Assembly: GCA_024693365.1 (NCBI GenBank)
Contig: JAILLF010000036.1
Coordinates: forward strand, 43,558-107,557
Direction: 5' to 3'
Origin: Acetatifactor sp.
GTDB taxonomy: Bacteria; Bacillota; Clostridia; Lachnospirales; Lachnospiraceae
DNA length: 64,000 bases
The translations under genes and the position numbers were made by a program. Of the stretch, positions 41,514 through 50,374 are shown one piece after another. The notes beneath the pieces were generated by a model that saw only the letters and a program-made list of their open reading frames with translations, did no database searches and was not told the origin of the DNA. Positions within the stretch are counted from its first letter, which is position 1. Each line of letters starts with the position of its first letter.

Positions 41514-41777
41514 ATGAATATGGATGAAAAGATCCGGCGCATTAATGAATTGTATCATAAATCTCAGGCGGAAGGCTTGACGCCGGAGGAAAAGGAAGAA
41601 CAGGCGAAGCTTCGCAAGGAGTACGTGGAGAGCATCCGCGGAAATTTAAGAAGCCAGTTGGACAGCATGACCATTCAATATGAAGACGGTAGCAGAGAAA
41701 GAGTCAGCGACCGTCGAAGAAGGGTGGAAGGCGAAAAGCGCCTGGAAGAAGAGGAACAGAAGCAAAAAAAAAACTGA
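41514..41777 (+). CDS. DUF896 (YnzC/YneA-type) family protein
   Basis: MDEKIRRINELYHKSQAEGLTPEEKEEQAKLRKEYVESIRGNLRSQLDSM. Confidence 0.9.
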   Translation: MNMDEKIRRINELYHKSQAEGLTPEEKEEQAKLRKEYVESIRGNLRSQLDSMTIQYEDGSRERVSDRRRRVEGEKRLEEEEQKQKKN

Positions 41778-42337
41778 GGAAGGATCTTCTGGCACTCCGG
41801 GATGCCCTGTCACCTGAAGCGCAAAAACGTGCAGAGGTGCTGATCACGGAACGCATTCTCGGACATCAGTGGTATTATCTCTCTGATACGATCCTTGCAT
41901 TTGTAAGCTATGGGAGCGAGATTTCCACTTGGGAGATCCTGAGGGAGACGCTTGCGAAAGGGAAAGAATTATATGTGCCAAAGATTGTAAAGGTTCCTTG
42001 CGAAGAAACCGTAAAGGAAGAAATGGCATTCTATAGAATCCGGTCCCTGGAGGAATTAAAGGAAGGCTATCGAGGCATTTCCGAGCCGGAGGTCACCACG
42101 GAAGTCTATGCGTATGACGCAGAAAAGGCCGGAAAAACACTTTTGTTAATGCCAGGCGTAGGCTTTGATCCTTATCGGAACAGGATGGGATATGGAAAGG
42201 GATTTTACGACAGATTCCTTTCTGACAAGGAGAAGCTTTGGACGCGCAGCATTGCCATTGGGCATAGCTGTCAGATGACGGAAGAGATTCCTTCCAATGA
42301 ATGGGACGTAAAACCTTATCAGGTGATTTTAATTTAG
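41765..42337 (+). CDS. 5-formyltetrahydrofolate cyclo-ligase (5' end unresolved; homology extends upstream of GTG 41837)
   Basis: In-frame KKKLRKDLLALRDALSPEAQKRAEVLITERIL precedes GTG 41837; LLMPGVGFDPYRNRMGYGKGFYDRFL; EIPSNEWDVKP. No ATG/GTG/TTG in this frame at the conserved N-terminus. Confidence 0.88.
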   Translation, partial: KKKLRKDLLALRDALSPEAQKRAEVLITERILGHQWYYLSDTILAFVSYGSEISTWEILRETLAKGKELYVPKIVKVPCEETVKEEMAFYRIRSLEELKEGYRGISEPEVTTEVYAYDAEKAGKTLLLMPGVGFDPYRNRMGYGKGFYDRFLSDKEKLWTRSIAIGHSCQMTEEIPSNEWDVKPYQVILI

Positions 42338-42380
42338 ATAATGAATGGATTGCTTTCTGTAAAAGAAGGAGAGGGGAACG

Positions 42381-42845
42381 ATGATGAAAAAGAAAATGGT
42401 TGCAATGTTGTTGACTGCTGTGATGGTAGCATCATTGTCTGCATGTGAGGAAAAGATAGAGTCGGAAGGCTCTTCTGAGGAGGTTGTTGTGCAGACGCCT
42501 GCACCGACGCCTTGGGGAACGCTTACGCCGCCGGATCCTACGGAGAGACCCGTGGCGGAAATCACGCCGGAACCAACGCCGGAACCAACGGAAGAACCTA
42601 CCCCGGAACCTACGGTGGAACCGACGCCGGAACCTACGCCGAAGCCAACGGAAAAACCTACCCCGGAACCTACGGCGGAGCCGACTGTCGCACCCACGCC
42701 GAAGCCGACGGCAGCTCCTACGGTAGCTCCTACGACAGCTCCTACGGCAGCTCCGACTCCTTCCGGAAATCTAAACGGAGGAAGCAGCACGACGCTGATG
42801 CCGGATGGTTCGGATGACGGTATGGAAATAATTTCATTTGATTGA
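42381..42845 (+). CDS. Putative lipoprotein with Pro-Thr-Glu repeat
   Basis: MMKKKMVAMLLTAVMVASLSACEEK lipobox; PTPEPTEEPTPEPTVEPTPEPTPKPTEKPT. Confidence 0.75.
   Translation: MMKKKMVAMLLTAVMVASLSACEEKIESEGSSEEVVVQTPAPTPWGTLTPPDPTERPVAEITPEPTPEPTEEPTPEPTVEPTPEPTPKPTEKPTPEPTAEPTVAPTPKPTAAPTVAPTTAPTAAPTPSGNLNGGSSTTLMPDGSDDGMEIISFD
42561..42760 (+). repeat. Tandem PT/PEPT-encoding repeat
   Basis: Repeated 'ccggaaccwacg' hexa/dodecamers. Confidence 0.85.
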
Positions 42846-42860
42846 TCCGAGGAATAATAA

Positions 42861-44378
42861 ATGAGCGACATGCGCGGAATAGATACGCCCGTGCGTCAAA
42901 GACGACGCAGGGTGTTCAGGGAGGTTGCTAATTTGGCATGGCATTCTCAGAATTTGAAGGATGACATGGAGGCGCTTCCCTATAAAATCGTAGATTATGA
43001 AGAACCGAAGTATTGGGAGAGCGTTTATCGAGATCGCGCGATCATCCGGGAAAGAATACGTCTGGCCATGGGCATGAGCCTTAGGCCTGAAAATCGTGAA
43101 CATCCCGGACATCTTACGGAGGGATTGGAAGAAAGTAACATCGACGAGAAGTATTATGAACCGCCGCTGATGCAAGTGATTCCGTCCGCATGTAATGCGT
43201 GCCCGGAAAACAAATATGAAGTGACCAGTTCCTGCATGGGTTGCGTAGCGCATCCCTGTCAGGAGGTCTGCCCTAAGGATGCCATCACGTTTGTGAACGG
43301 AAAATCGGTGATCGATCAAGAAAAATGCATCAAGTGTGGAAAATGCAAGGCGGTTTGTCCCTATGATGCCATCTGCCATAAGGAACGCCCCTGCAAGGCT
43401 GCTTGTGGCGTAAATGCCATTGGCTCTGACAGTTACGGCCGTGCGGCAATCAATAATGACATATGTGTTTCCTGCGGCATGTGCATGGTGAGTTGTCCTT
43501 TTGGCGCAATTGCAGACAAATCACAGATTTTCCAATTGATCCGTGCCATGCAAAGCGGCAGGGAGATGGTTGCCCAGGTGGCACCGGCATTTGTTGGTCA
43601 ATTTGGGCCGAAGGTAACGCCGGACGTCTTTAAGACGGCACTCAAGGAGTTGGGCTTTGCAGAAGTCTATGAGACGGCGATCGGTGCAGACATGGGATGT
43701 ATGGCGGAAGCTGAGCATTACGTCAAAGAAGTTGCAACAGGCAATCAGGAATTTGCGCTGACCAGCTGTTGTCCGTCATGGTCTGTTATGGCAAAGCACT
43801 TTTTCCCGGAAACGATCGACAAGATCAGTAATGAATTGACGCCCATGGTAGCGACGGCGAGAGTCATAAAGAAAGAACGGCCGAATGCTTCCGTGGTCTT
43901 TATTGGTCCCTGCGCTTCCAAGAAGCTCGAAGCCAGCAGAAGAACCGTGCGATCCGACGTAGACTTTGTCATTACCTTTGAGGAATTGACCGGAATGTTC
44001 GAAGCAAAGGGCATTTTGTTAGAGGAAATCAAGGCCATGGATGAGATGCGTGACGCTACGGCAGCCGGAAGAGGCTATGGAGTGGCCGGCGGCGTTGCGG
44101 ATGCCATCGAAAAGTGCGTTCGGGAATATTATCCGGGAACTGAAGTGAAGGTCGAACACGCAGAAGGACTTGCGGACTGCCGCAAGGTTCTTGCCATGGC
44201 GAAAGCCGGCAGGATGAAGGGATGTCTGATTGAGGGAATGGCTTGTCCTGGCGGCTGCATTGCCGGCGCAGGTACAAACATTGCAATCCCGCAGGCGGCG
44301 AAGGAAGTGGCAAAGTTCAAGCAGACTGCGTCAAGAACAGTTCCGGAGGAAGGCGTCGGACAGAACGAGGTACTGTAA
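42861..44378 (+). CDS. [FeFe]-hydrogenase (group B-like) with N-terminal ferredoxin-type clusters
   Basis: CIKCGKCKAVCP, CVSCGMCMVSCP; H-cluster motifs TSCCPSW, GPCASKKLE, EGMACPGGCIAGAG. Confidence 0.88.
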   Translation: MSDMRGIDTPVRQRRRRVFREVANLAWHSQNLKDDMEALPYKIVDYEEPKYWESVYRDRAIIRERIRLAMGMSLRPENREHPGHLTEGLEESNIDEKYYEPPLMQVIPSACNACPENKYEVTSSCMGCVAHPCQEVCPKDAITFVNGKSVIDQEKCIKCGKCKAVCPYDAICHKERPCKAACGVNAIGSDSYGRAAINNDICVSCGMCMVSCPFGAIADKSQIFQLIRAMQSGREMVAQVAPAFVGQFGPKVTPDVFKTALKELGFAEVYETAIGADMGCMAEAEHYVKEVATGNQEFALTSCCPSWSVMAKHFFPETIDKISNELTPMVATARVIKKERPNASVVFIGPCASKKLEASRRTVRSDVDFVITFEELTGMFEAKGILLEEIKAMDEMRDATAAGRGYGVAGGVADAIEKCVREYYPGTEVKVEHAEGLADCRKVLAMAKAGRMKGCLIEGMACPGGCIAGAGTNIAIPQAAKEVAKFKQTASRTVPEEGVGQNEVL

Positions 44379-44438
44379 AAAGAATCATGGAATATGCGAG
44401 CATGATCTAATAATTACTAGATGAGGAGTGAATGAAGA

Positions 44439-45893
44439 ATGAAAATTAGAACAAGATATGCGCCAAGTCCCACGGGAAAAATGCACGTGGGAAATTTGAG
44501 AACGGCGCTGTATGAGTTTTTGACCGCAAAACATGCGGGTGGTGATTTTATGTTGAGAATCGAGGATACCGATCAGGAGAGATTTGTTGACGGTGCAATC
44601 GAGATCATTAATCGCACGCTGGAGAAGACGGGACTGGTACATGACGAGGGCCCTGATAAGGATGGAGGCTATGGCCCTTACGTACAGAGCGAGCGCGTAA
44701 AGACCGGTATTTACATGAAATACGCCAAGGAGCTTGTGGAGAAAGGCGAGGCATACTATTGCTTCTGCGACAAGGAGCGGCTGGCTTCCCTGAAGACTGA
44801 GGTTGTCGAGGGCAAAGAAATCTGCATGTATGACAAGCATTGTCTGGGCCTTTCAAAGGAAGAGGTAGAGGCAAATCTTGCAGCCGGAAAGCCCTTTGTC
44901 ATTCGCCAGAACATTCCGAATGAGGGAACGACGACCTTTGTGGACGAGCTTTATGGCGAGATCACCGTGGATAATGCAGAGCTCGATGACATGATTCTGA
45001 TCAAGTCGGACGGATTCCCGACCTATAACTTTGCTAACGTCGTGGATGATCATACCATGAACATCACGCACGTTGTGAGAGGAAACGAGTATATTTCCTC
45101 ATCTCCGAAGTATCAAAGACTCTATGATGCCTTTGGCTGGGAGAGCCCCGTTTACATTCACCTTCCGCTGATCACGGACGAAAATCACAAGAAGCTATCC
45201 AAGAGATCCGGACATTCCTCCTTTGAGGATCTGATCGATCAGGGGTTTGTTTCCGAGGCTATTGTCAATTACATAGCGCTTCTCGGCTGGAGTCCTGAGG
45301 ATAATCGCGAGATATTCTCCCTGGAGGAGCTGATCAAGGAGTTTGATTATCACAGGATCAGCAAGAGCCCTGCCGTATTCGACATTGTAAAGCTTCGCTG
45401 GATGAACGGCGAATATATCAAGGCCATGGACTTTGACAAGTTCTTTGAGATGGCAGAGCCTTATCTCAAGCAGGCTTTGACAAAGGACTTTGATCTTAAG
45501 AAGATCGCCAACATGGTAAAGACTAGGATTGAGGTATTTCCTGACATTCCTGCACTCGTTGATTTCTTTGAGGAGCTGCCGGAGTATGATCCGGAAATGT
45601 ATACGCATAAGAAGATGAAGACGAATTCCGAGACTTCCCTTCAAGTGTTAAAGGACCTGCTTCCAATTCTGGAGGCGCAGGAGGACTACAGTAATGACGG
45701 GCTGTATGCCACCTTGTGTAAGTACATAGAGGAGAAGGGCGTAAAGAACGGTTACGTTATGTGGCCCATACGCACGGCCGTATCTGGTAAACAGATGACG
45801 CCGGCCGGGGCAACGGAGATCATGGAGATCATTGGGAAGGACGAGACCTTAAAGAGAATCCGAAAGGGCATTGAACTTCTTGAGAATGCCTAA
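44439..45893 (+). CDS. gltX: Glutamate--tRNA ligase
   Basis: [60 protein letters not shown]. Confidence 0.97.
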   Translation: MKIRTRYAPSPTGKMHVGNLRTALYEFLTAKHAGGDFMLRIEDTDQERFVDGAIEIINRTLEKTGLVHDEGPDKDGGYGPYVQSERVKTGIYMKYAKELVEKGEAYYCFCDKERLASLKTEVVEGKEICMYDKHCLGLSKEEVEANLAAGKPFVIRQNIPNEGTTTFVDELYGEITVDNAELDDMILIKSDGFPTYNFANVVDDHTMNITHVVRGNEYISSSPKYQRLYDAFGWESPVYIHLPLITDENHKKLSKRSGHSSFEDLIDQGFVSEAIVNYIALLGWSPEDNREIFSLEELIKEFDYHRISKSPAVFDIVKLRWMNGEYIKAMDFDKFFEMAEPYLKQALTKDFDLKKIANMVKTRIEVFPDIPALVDFFEELPEYDPEMYTHKKMKTNSETSLQVLKDLLPILEAQEDYSNDGLYATLCKYIEEKGVKNGYVMWPIRTAVSGKQMTPAGATEIMEIIGKDETLKRIRKGIELLENA

Positions 45894-45900
45894 GGAGTCC

Positions 45901-47886
45901 ATGAATATCGCAAGAAAGCTGGGTATTACGGATGCCAATCCGGCCCAGCTTGAAGCGATTACTCATGAAGGGAGGGATCCCGTACTGGTTTTGGCGGGAC
46001 CCGGATCCGGAAAAACCTACGTCATCACCCAAAGAATCCGATATCTCACGGAAATCGAGAACGTATCTCCTGAAAAAATATTGGTATTAACCTTTACGCG
46101 TGAGGCTGCAGCCTCCATGAAAGAACGATATCTGAACTTCTCAAACGTGAAACAATCAAATGTTTCACAACCCGTGAAACAATCTGACGTTTCACAAAAT
46201 TCACAAACCGTCAATTTTGGAACTTTCCATTCCATCTTTTATCAAGTCTTAAAACAATCCACTAATTTTCAAGAAAGACAAATGCTTACGGACCGGGAGA
46301 AACGAAATCTTTTATTGCCCGTGATCAATCAATTATTACCAAATTGTTCCGACGTTTGGCAGAATAACTATGCCCTGCAGGCGATCAGCGCGATCAGTTA
46401 TTATAAAAATTCCGGAAAAAGAAAAGAGGCAACGATGAGATTGCCTGTGGAATTACAGGAAATATTTGAAGGTATCTTTACGGGATATGAACGAGAGAGA
46501 ATAAAGCGTGGAAAATATGATTATGATGATCTGCTTACGGACACAAAGCGTTTATTAAGTGAAGGCTCTGAGATCAGACGTTATTGGCAAAGTCGTTTTG
46601 AACACGTTCTGATTGACGAGTTCCAGGACGTAAATCCTGCACAATATGAGGTGATAAGACTATTGGCACCGCCGCCCAAAGCCGTATTTGCCGTAGGAGA
46701 TGATGACCAGTCCATTTATGGATTTCGAGGAGCTGACCCGGATTGCATGAGAAGATTTGCAGAAGAATATGATGCGAGGCGCATTACGCTCAGAGTCAAT
46801 TATCGGAGCAGACCGGAAATTGTAAAAGCATCTTTAAAAATGATCAGCGAGAATAAGAATCGTTTTGTGAAGAAGCTGCTCTCCAGTCAGGAGCTGGAAA
46901 TGGAAAAATGCAAGAATTTTCTGGGCGGCATGAAAACCATAGCCATCCGTGGTTATCAATCAAGGGAGGAAGAATTGCAAGGACTTCGGGAGGCATGCAC
47001 CGATTTTTTGAAGAAAAATGGAGAAGCAGAACCGGGAAGTAACGCTTTGCCGAAAAAGTTAGCCATTCTGTTCCGTACAAACAGACTTATGGGCAGGGCT
47101 GCCCTACAGCTAAGACAGGCAGGCATACCGCATGAAATGAGGGAGAAGACGGAGAACCCATATTTTCATGAGACTGCGCTGGACGTATTGTCATACTTAA
47201 AGCTTGCCGTTGGAGAGGGGACGCCCGAGGATCTGATCAGAATTATCAACAAACCATCAAGATTCGTATCAAGGGAAATGCTGAGTGCCTGCAGGATGAC
47301 AAAAGGGACGAAAGATGGCATGGCATTCCTGGAGCAACTTGCGGATCAATTAGAAATGCAAAGGGGAGACGTGGCGGAAAAACTGAAAATATTAAAAAAA
47401 CAGCTTCAAATCGCAGGAAAATACTCTGCGTTTCCACTTGTAAATTACCTGCGACGCGTGATTGGTTACGACAGGTGGTTGTCGGACGTGAGTTATGGGT
47501 TCGCTGATCGAACAGAGGAAAGCAAGGAAATTCTTGAATGGTTAACGAAAGAGGCGATGATGCATGCAGACGTAAGAAAATGGATAAGCGTATGGGGTGC
47601 GGAAAACGCGGAAAGAGATCAAAGCATTGAGGGAAAAAGAGAAAGGATTATTCTAATGACAGTTCATGCGTCGAAGGGACTGGAATTCGATAAGGTACTC
47701 ATACCACACTGTAATGAAAGGATTTTTCCCCACGGGAACATGCAGGAACCTGCAGTGACGGAAGAAGAGCGAAGGCTTTTTTACGTTGCCATGACAAGGG
47801 CAAAGGAAGAATTGGAACTCACTTACGTTGCAGGATCGAAAGATCGTCCGGAAATACCCTCCAGATTCTTAAAAAACATAATTTAA
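45901..47886 (+). CDS. UvrD/REP-type superfamily 1 ATP-dependent helicase
   Basis: NPAQLEAITHEGRDPVLVLAGPGSGKTYVITQRI; LVLTFTREAAASMKER; VGDDDQSIYGFRGAD; LMTVHASKGLEFDKVLIPHCNE; LFYVAMTRAKEELELTY. Confidence 0.93.
   Translation: MNIARKLGITDANPAQLEAITHEGRDPVLVLAGPGSGKTYVITQRIRYLTEIENVSPEKILVLTFTREAAASMKERYLNFSNVKQSNVSQPVKQSDVSQNSQTVNFGTFHSIFYQVLKQSTNFQERQMLTDREKRNLLLPVINQLLPNCSDVWQNNYALQAISAISYYKNSGKRKEATMRLPVELQEIFEGIFTGYERERIKRGKYDYDDLLTDTKRLLSEGSEIRRYWQSRFEHVLIDEFQDVNPAQYEVIRLLAPPPKAVFAVGDDDQSIYGFRGADPDCMRRFAEEYDARRITLRVNYRSRPEIVKASLKMISENKNRFVKKLLSSQELEMEKCKNFLGGMKTIAIRGYQSREEELQGLREACTDFLKKNGEAEPGSNALPKKLAILFRTNRLMGRAALQLRQAGIPHEMREKTENPYFHETALDVLSYLKLAVGEGTPEDLIRIINKPSRFVSREMLSACRMTKGTKDGMAFLEQLADQLEMQRGDVAEKLKILKKQLQIAGKYSAFPLVNYLRRVIGYDRWLSDVSYGFADRTEESKEILEWLTKEAMMHADVRKWISVWGAENAERDQSIEGKRERIILMTVHASKGLEFDKVLIPHCNERIFPHGNMQEPAVTEEERRLFYVAMTRAKEELELTYVAGSKDRPEIPSRFLKNII
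46147..46200 (+). repeat. Two 27-bp direct repeats, each containing GTGAAAC-N8-GTTTCAC inverted repeat, in frame in helicase CDS
   Basis: gtgaaacaatcaaatgtttcacaaccc / gtgaaacaatctgacgtttcacaaaat; encodes VKQSNVSQP VKQSDVSQN. Confidence 0.9.
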
Positions 47887-47897
47887 TCAAAAAAAAT

Positions 47898-47928
47898 CAC
47901 GGTTTGGGTCCCCGTGACCCAAACCGTG
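47898..47928 (-). terminator. Intrinsic terminator of the DUF1292 gene
   Basis: Perfect 13-bp stem CACGGTTTGGGTC/GACCCAAACCGTG; on minus strand followed by A then a T-tract. Confidence 0.85.
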
Positions 47929-47961
47929 ACCATGCCTGAGAATTAAGCAATACCTGCTAAA

Positions 47962-48273
47962 CTATACGAGCTCGTCGAATTCGGAATTGTCGAGGAATTC
48001 GTCGAATGCGTCCGCAACCTTCTCGTACTCTTCATCGTCGTCGATGTAGCCGAGTTCAGGCTCTTCGTTGGGATCGTCAGGATTCTCGGAATAACGGTAA
48101 AACCAAACCTCGCCATCCTCATTTTCCCCATTTTCATTCAAGGGGAGAAGTACGATATAATCCTTTCCCTCAACGTCGAGAATGGTGACGATGGAACAGG
48201 TGACGGTGGTGCCGTCCTCAAGATCCAGATCAACGGTCATTTCTTCATCAGCTTCATAGTTTTCCTTTGCCAT
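47962..48273 (-). CDS. DUF1292 domain-containing protein
   Basis: MTVDLDLEDGTTVTCSIVTILDVEGKDYIVLLPLNENGENEDGEVWFYRY...DDEEYEKVADAFDEFLD. Confidence 0.92.
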   Translation of the reverse strand: MAKENYEADEEMTVDLDLEDGTTVTCSIVTILDVEGKDYIVLLPLNENGENEDGEVWFYRYSENPDDPNEEPELGYIDDDEEYEKVADAFDEFLDNSEFDELV

Positions 48274-48300
48274 GTGAGATTCTCCTTACGTGAATTATGC

Positions 48301-48329
48301 TTGTGATTTTGCCTGACATCCGCTATAAT
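48301..48329 (+). promoter_or_regulatory. Putative sigma-A promoter upstream of the GH13-like gene
   Basis: TTGTGA-17 nt-TATAAT. Confidence 0.5.
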
Positions 48330-48417
48330 AATATAGTATTATGGACGAAAGTCAGATTTTTAGTAAACTTTGTTATAATATACTTTGTTTTACGGAAAAA
48401 GTCAATAACGTCTATGG

Positions 48418-50325
48418 ATGGAAAGGCATGGTTTATCTATGGGTAAAAGCTATCATTTTACCCACGTCTCCGATTCGGAGGATTGTGGCGTCATATTTTA
48501 TGACAGAAAAACAGGCAGGGAAGTTCTGAGAGTCCCGTTTACGAAAGACGCACGCATCGGAAGAGTGAATCATTTAAGGCTAGACCTTGAGGATTCGCTT
48601 GGTAAGAACGCGCCCAAGGAGATTTTATATCAGTTTTGGGATGGTGAAAGGCGCCTCGCGGACAGACGCGGGCGTGCTTTTTTTGCCGCGAAGAAATACG
48701 GTGAGGAGAAATCACCCGAAGACTTATATACGGTTTTGAACGTTCCGGCTTTCGACTGGAAAGGGTCCGTGAATCCAAGAGTTCCTTACAGTGATGGTCT
48801 GATTTATTGTCTTCACGCAAGGGGATTTACAAAGCATGCGTCCTCAGGGGTAAAAAATCGCGGCACTTTTGCCGGAATCGTGGAAAAAATCCCTTATCTA
48901 AAAGAAATCGGCGTGACAACGGTTGAATTTCAGCCAATCTGTGAATTCATCGAAAAACCTTCTGCCGGCAGAAACGTTTCAGGCGGCAATGACGCGATTA
49001 TAACAGATGGTCAAAGGCTTAATTATTGGGGTTACGTACAGGCATTCTATTATGCACCGAAGGAAGCCTATGCTGCGAAGGATCCCGTAACGGAATGCAA
49101 GGAAATGATCCGCAGTCTTCACGAAGCGGGAATGGAAGCCGTTTTTCAGTTTTATTTTCCAAAAGAATTTAATCCCATGGAGATTCCGGAAATCCTGCGC
49201 TTTTGGGTAGAAGAGTATCACGTGGATGGGTTTCACTTGATCGGTGAGGCATTGCCTTCGGAATGGATCGCCAGAGATCCGGCGCTCTCCGATACGAAGA
49301 TATGGTATTATCAGTTTGACTGCGAGCAGATATACGGAAAGCGTGGCATTCCTAACTGCAAAAATTTAGGACTCCTCAGAGATGATTTTATGAATGAGGG
49401 ACGCAGATTCCTAAAGGGAGATGAAAATCTCATTCCTGCCATTGCTTATCAGCTAAGGACAATTCCCGCGACCGTGGCAAAGATCAATTATCTCAGTACC
49501 TACTGGGGTTTTACAATGATGGACATGGTTTCGTATGATTTTAAGCATAATGAGCCAAATGGCGAAGAAAACCATGACGGTACGGATTATAATTGCAGCT
49601 GGAACTGCGGTGAAGAAGGCGTTTCGCGCAAGAAAAAGATCCTTTCGCTTAGAATGACGCAGCTAAAGAATGCTTTTTGTCTTCTGTTTTTTGCCCAGGG
49701 AACGCCAAGAATCTTTATGGGAGATGAATTTGGGAATTCCCAAAAGGGAAACAATAACCCGTATTGTCAGGACAACGAAGTGACTTGGCTGAATTGGAAG
49801 CTTAAGGATAAGAATCAGGAATTATTAGAGTTTTTTAAGACTTTGGCAGAGCTCAGAAGAGCGAATCCCGTGCTTCGTCCCGGTGAGGAAGCTAAGGGCA
49901 TGGATTCCATTTCCTGCGGTTATCCTGAGTTTTCTCTTCACGGGGAAACAGCATGGAAACCGCAGTTTGAGATCTATTCACGTCAGCTTGGCACCTTATT
50001 TTGCGGGCTTTATCGCGAAAAGGACCTCGGGATTACGCCCTGGCAATACAGGATAAAAGGAAAGACCCCGCAGAGGGAATTTCTTTATCTTGGAATGAAT
50101 ATGCATTGGGAATCACATAAGCTGGGACTTCCCAGGCTACCCAAGGGGAAAAAGTGGGTATTGCTCTTTGAAACAAGTGAAAACGGGGCCAGCCGCGAGA
50201 CCGTGCAAGATGCCGTAACGCTTGCACCTAAGACGATGGCATTATACGTCAGTGAAGATTCCGGGACTTTGGAAGAAACGCAGGCGGACGAAACCATAGA
50301 ACGAAAATACTTGATAATCATTTAG
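48418..50325 (+). CDS. GH13 (isoamylase/GlgX-like) fold protein, probably catalytically inactive
   Basis: Scaffold motifs conserved (KHNEPNGEENHDGTDYNCSWNCGEEG; QGTPRIFMGDEFGNSQKGNNNPYCQDNEVTWLNW) but catalytic regions altered (see finding). ATG 48439 is an alternative start. Confidence 0.85.
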   Translation: MERHGLSMGKSYHFTHVSDSEDCGVIFYDRKTGREVLRVPFTKDARIGRVNHLRLDLEDSLGKNAPKEILYQFWDGERRLADRRGRAFFAAKKYGEEKSPEDLYTVLNVPAFDWKGSVNPRVPYSDGLIYCLHARGFTKHASSGVKNRGTFAGIVEKIPYLKEIGVTTVEFQPICEFIEKPSAGRNVSGGNDAIITDGQRLNYWGYVQAFYYAPKEAYAAKDPVTECKEMIRSLHEAGMEAVFQFYFPKEFNPMEIPEILRFWVEEYHVDGFHLIGEALPSEWIARDPALSDTKIWYYQFDCEQIYGKRGIPNCKNLGLLRDDFMNEGRRFLKGDENLIPAIAYQLRTIPATVAKINYLSTYWGFTMMDMVSYDFKHNEPNGEENHDGTDYNCSWNCGEEGVSRKKKILSLRMTQLKNAFCLLFFAQGTPRIFMGDEFGNSQKGNNNPYCQDNEVTWLNWKLKDKNQELLEFFKTLAELRRANPVLRPGEEAKGMDSISCGYPEFSLHGETAWKPQFEIYSRQLGTLFCGLYREKDLGITPWQYRIKGKTPQREFLYLGMNMHWESHKLGLPRLPKGKKWVLLFETSENGASRETVQDAVTLAPKTMALYVSEDSGTLEETQADETIERKYLIII

Positions 50326-50374
50326 GATTTGTGATAAAATACCAGTGGCATTCTGAAGAAGGAGGCATAAGGGA

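Noticed and set aside
42484-42817. Two alternative-frame ORFs (RRNQRKNLPRNLRR... and GTNAGTNGRTYPGTYG...) over the lipoprotein gene
   Set aside because: Frame-shifted readings of the PT tandem repeat; low complexity, no RBS, same-strand overlap with the better-supported lipoprotein.
46161-46181. TGTTTCAC-AACCC-GTGAAACA as a functional parS centromere
   Set aside because: Canonical parS halves are contiguous; a 5-bp spacer would be expected to abolish ParB binding, and no parAB/oriC genes are nearby. Kept only as a repeat-element observation.
48341-48529. Small ORF 62 aa overlapping the GH13-like gene start
   Set aside because: Overlaps promoter/5' region and GH13 frame; no homology signal or RBS.
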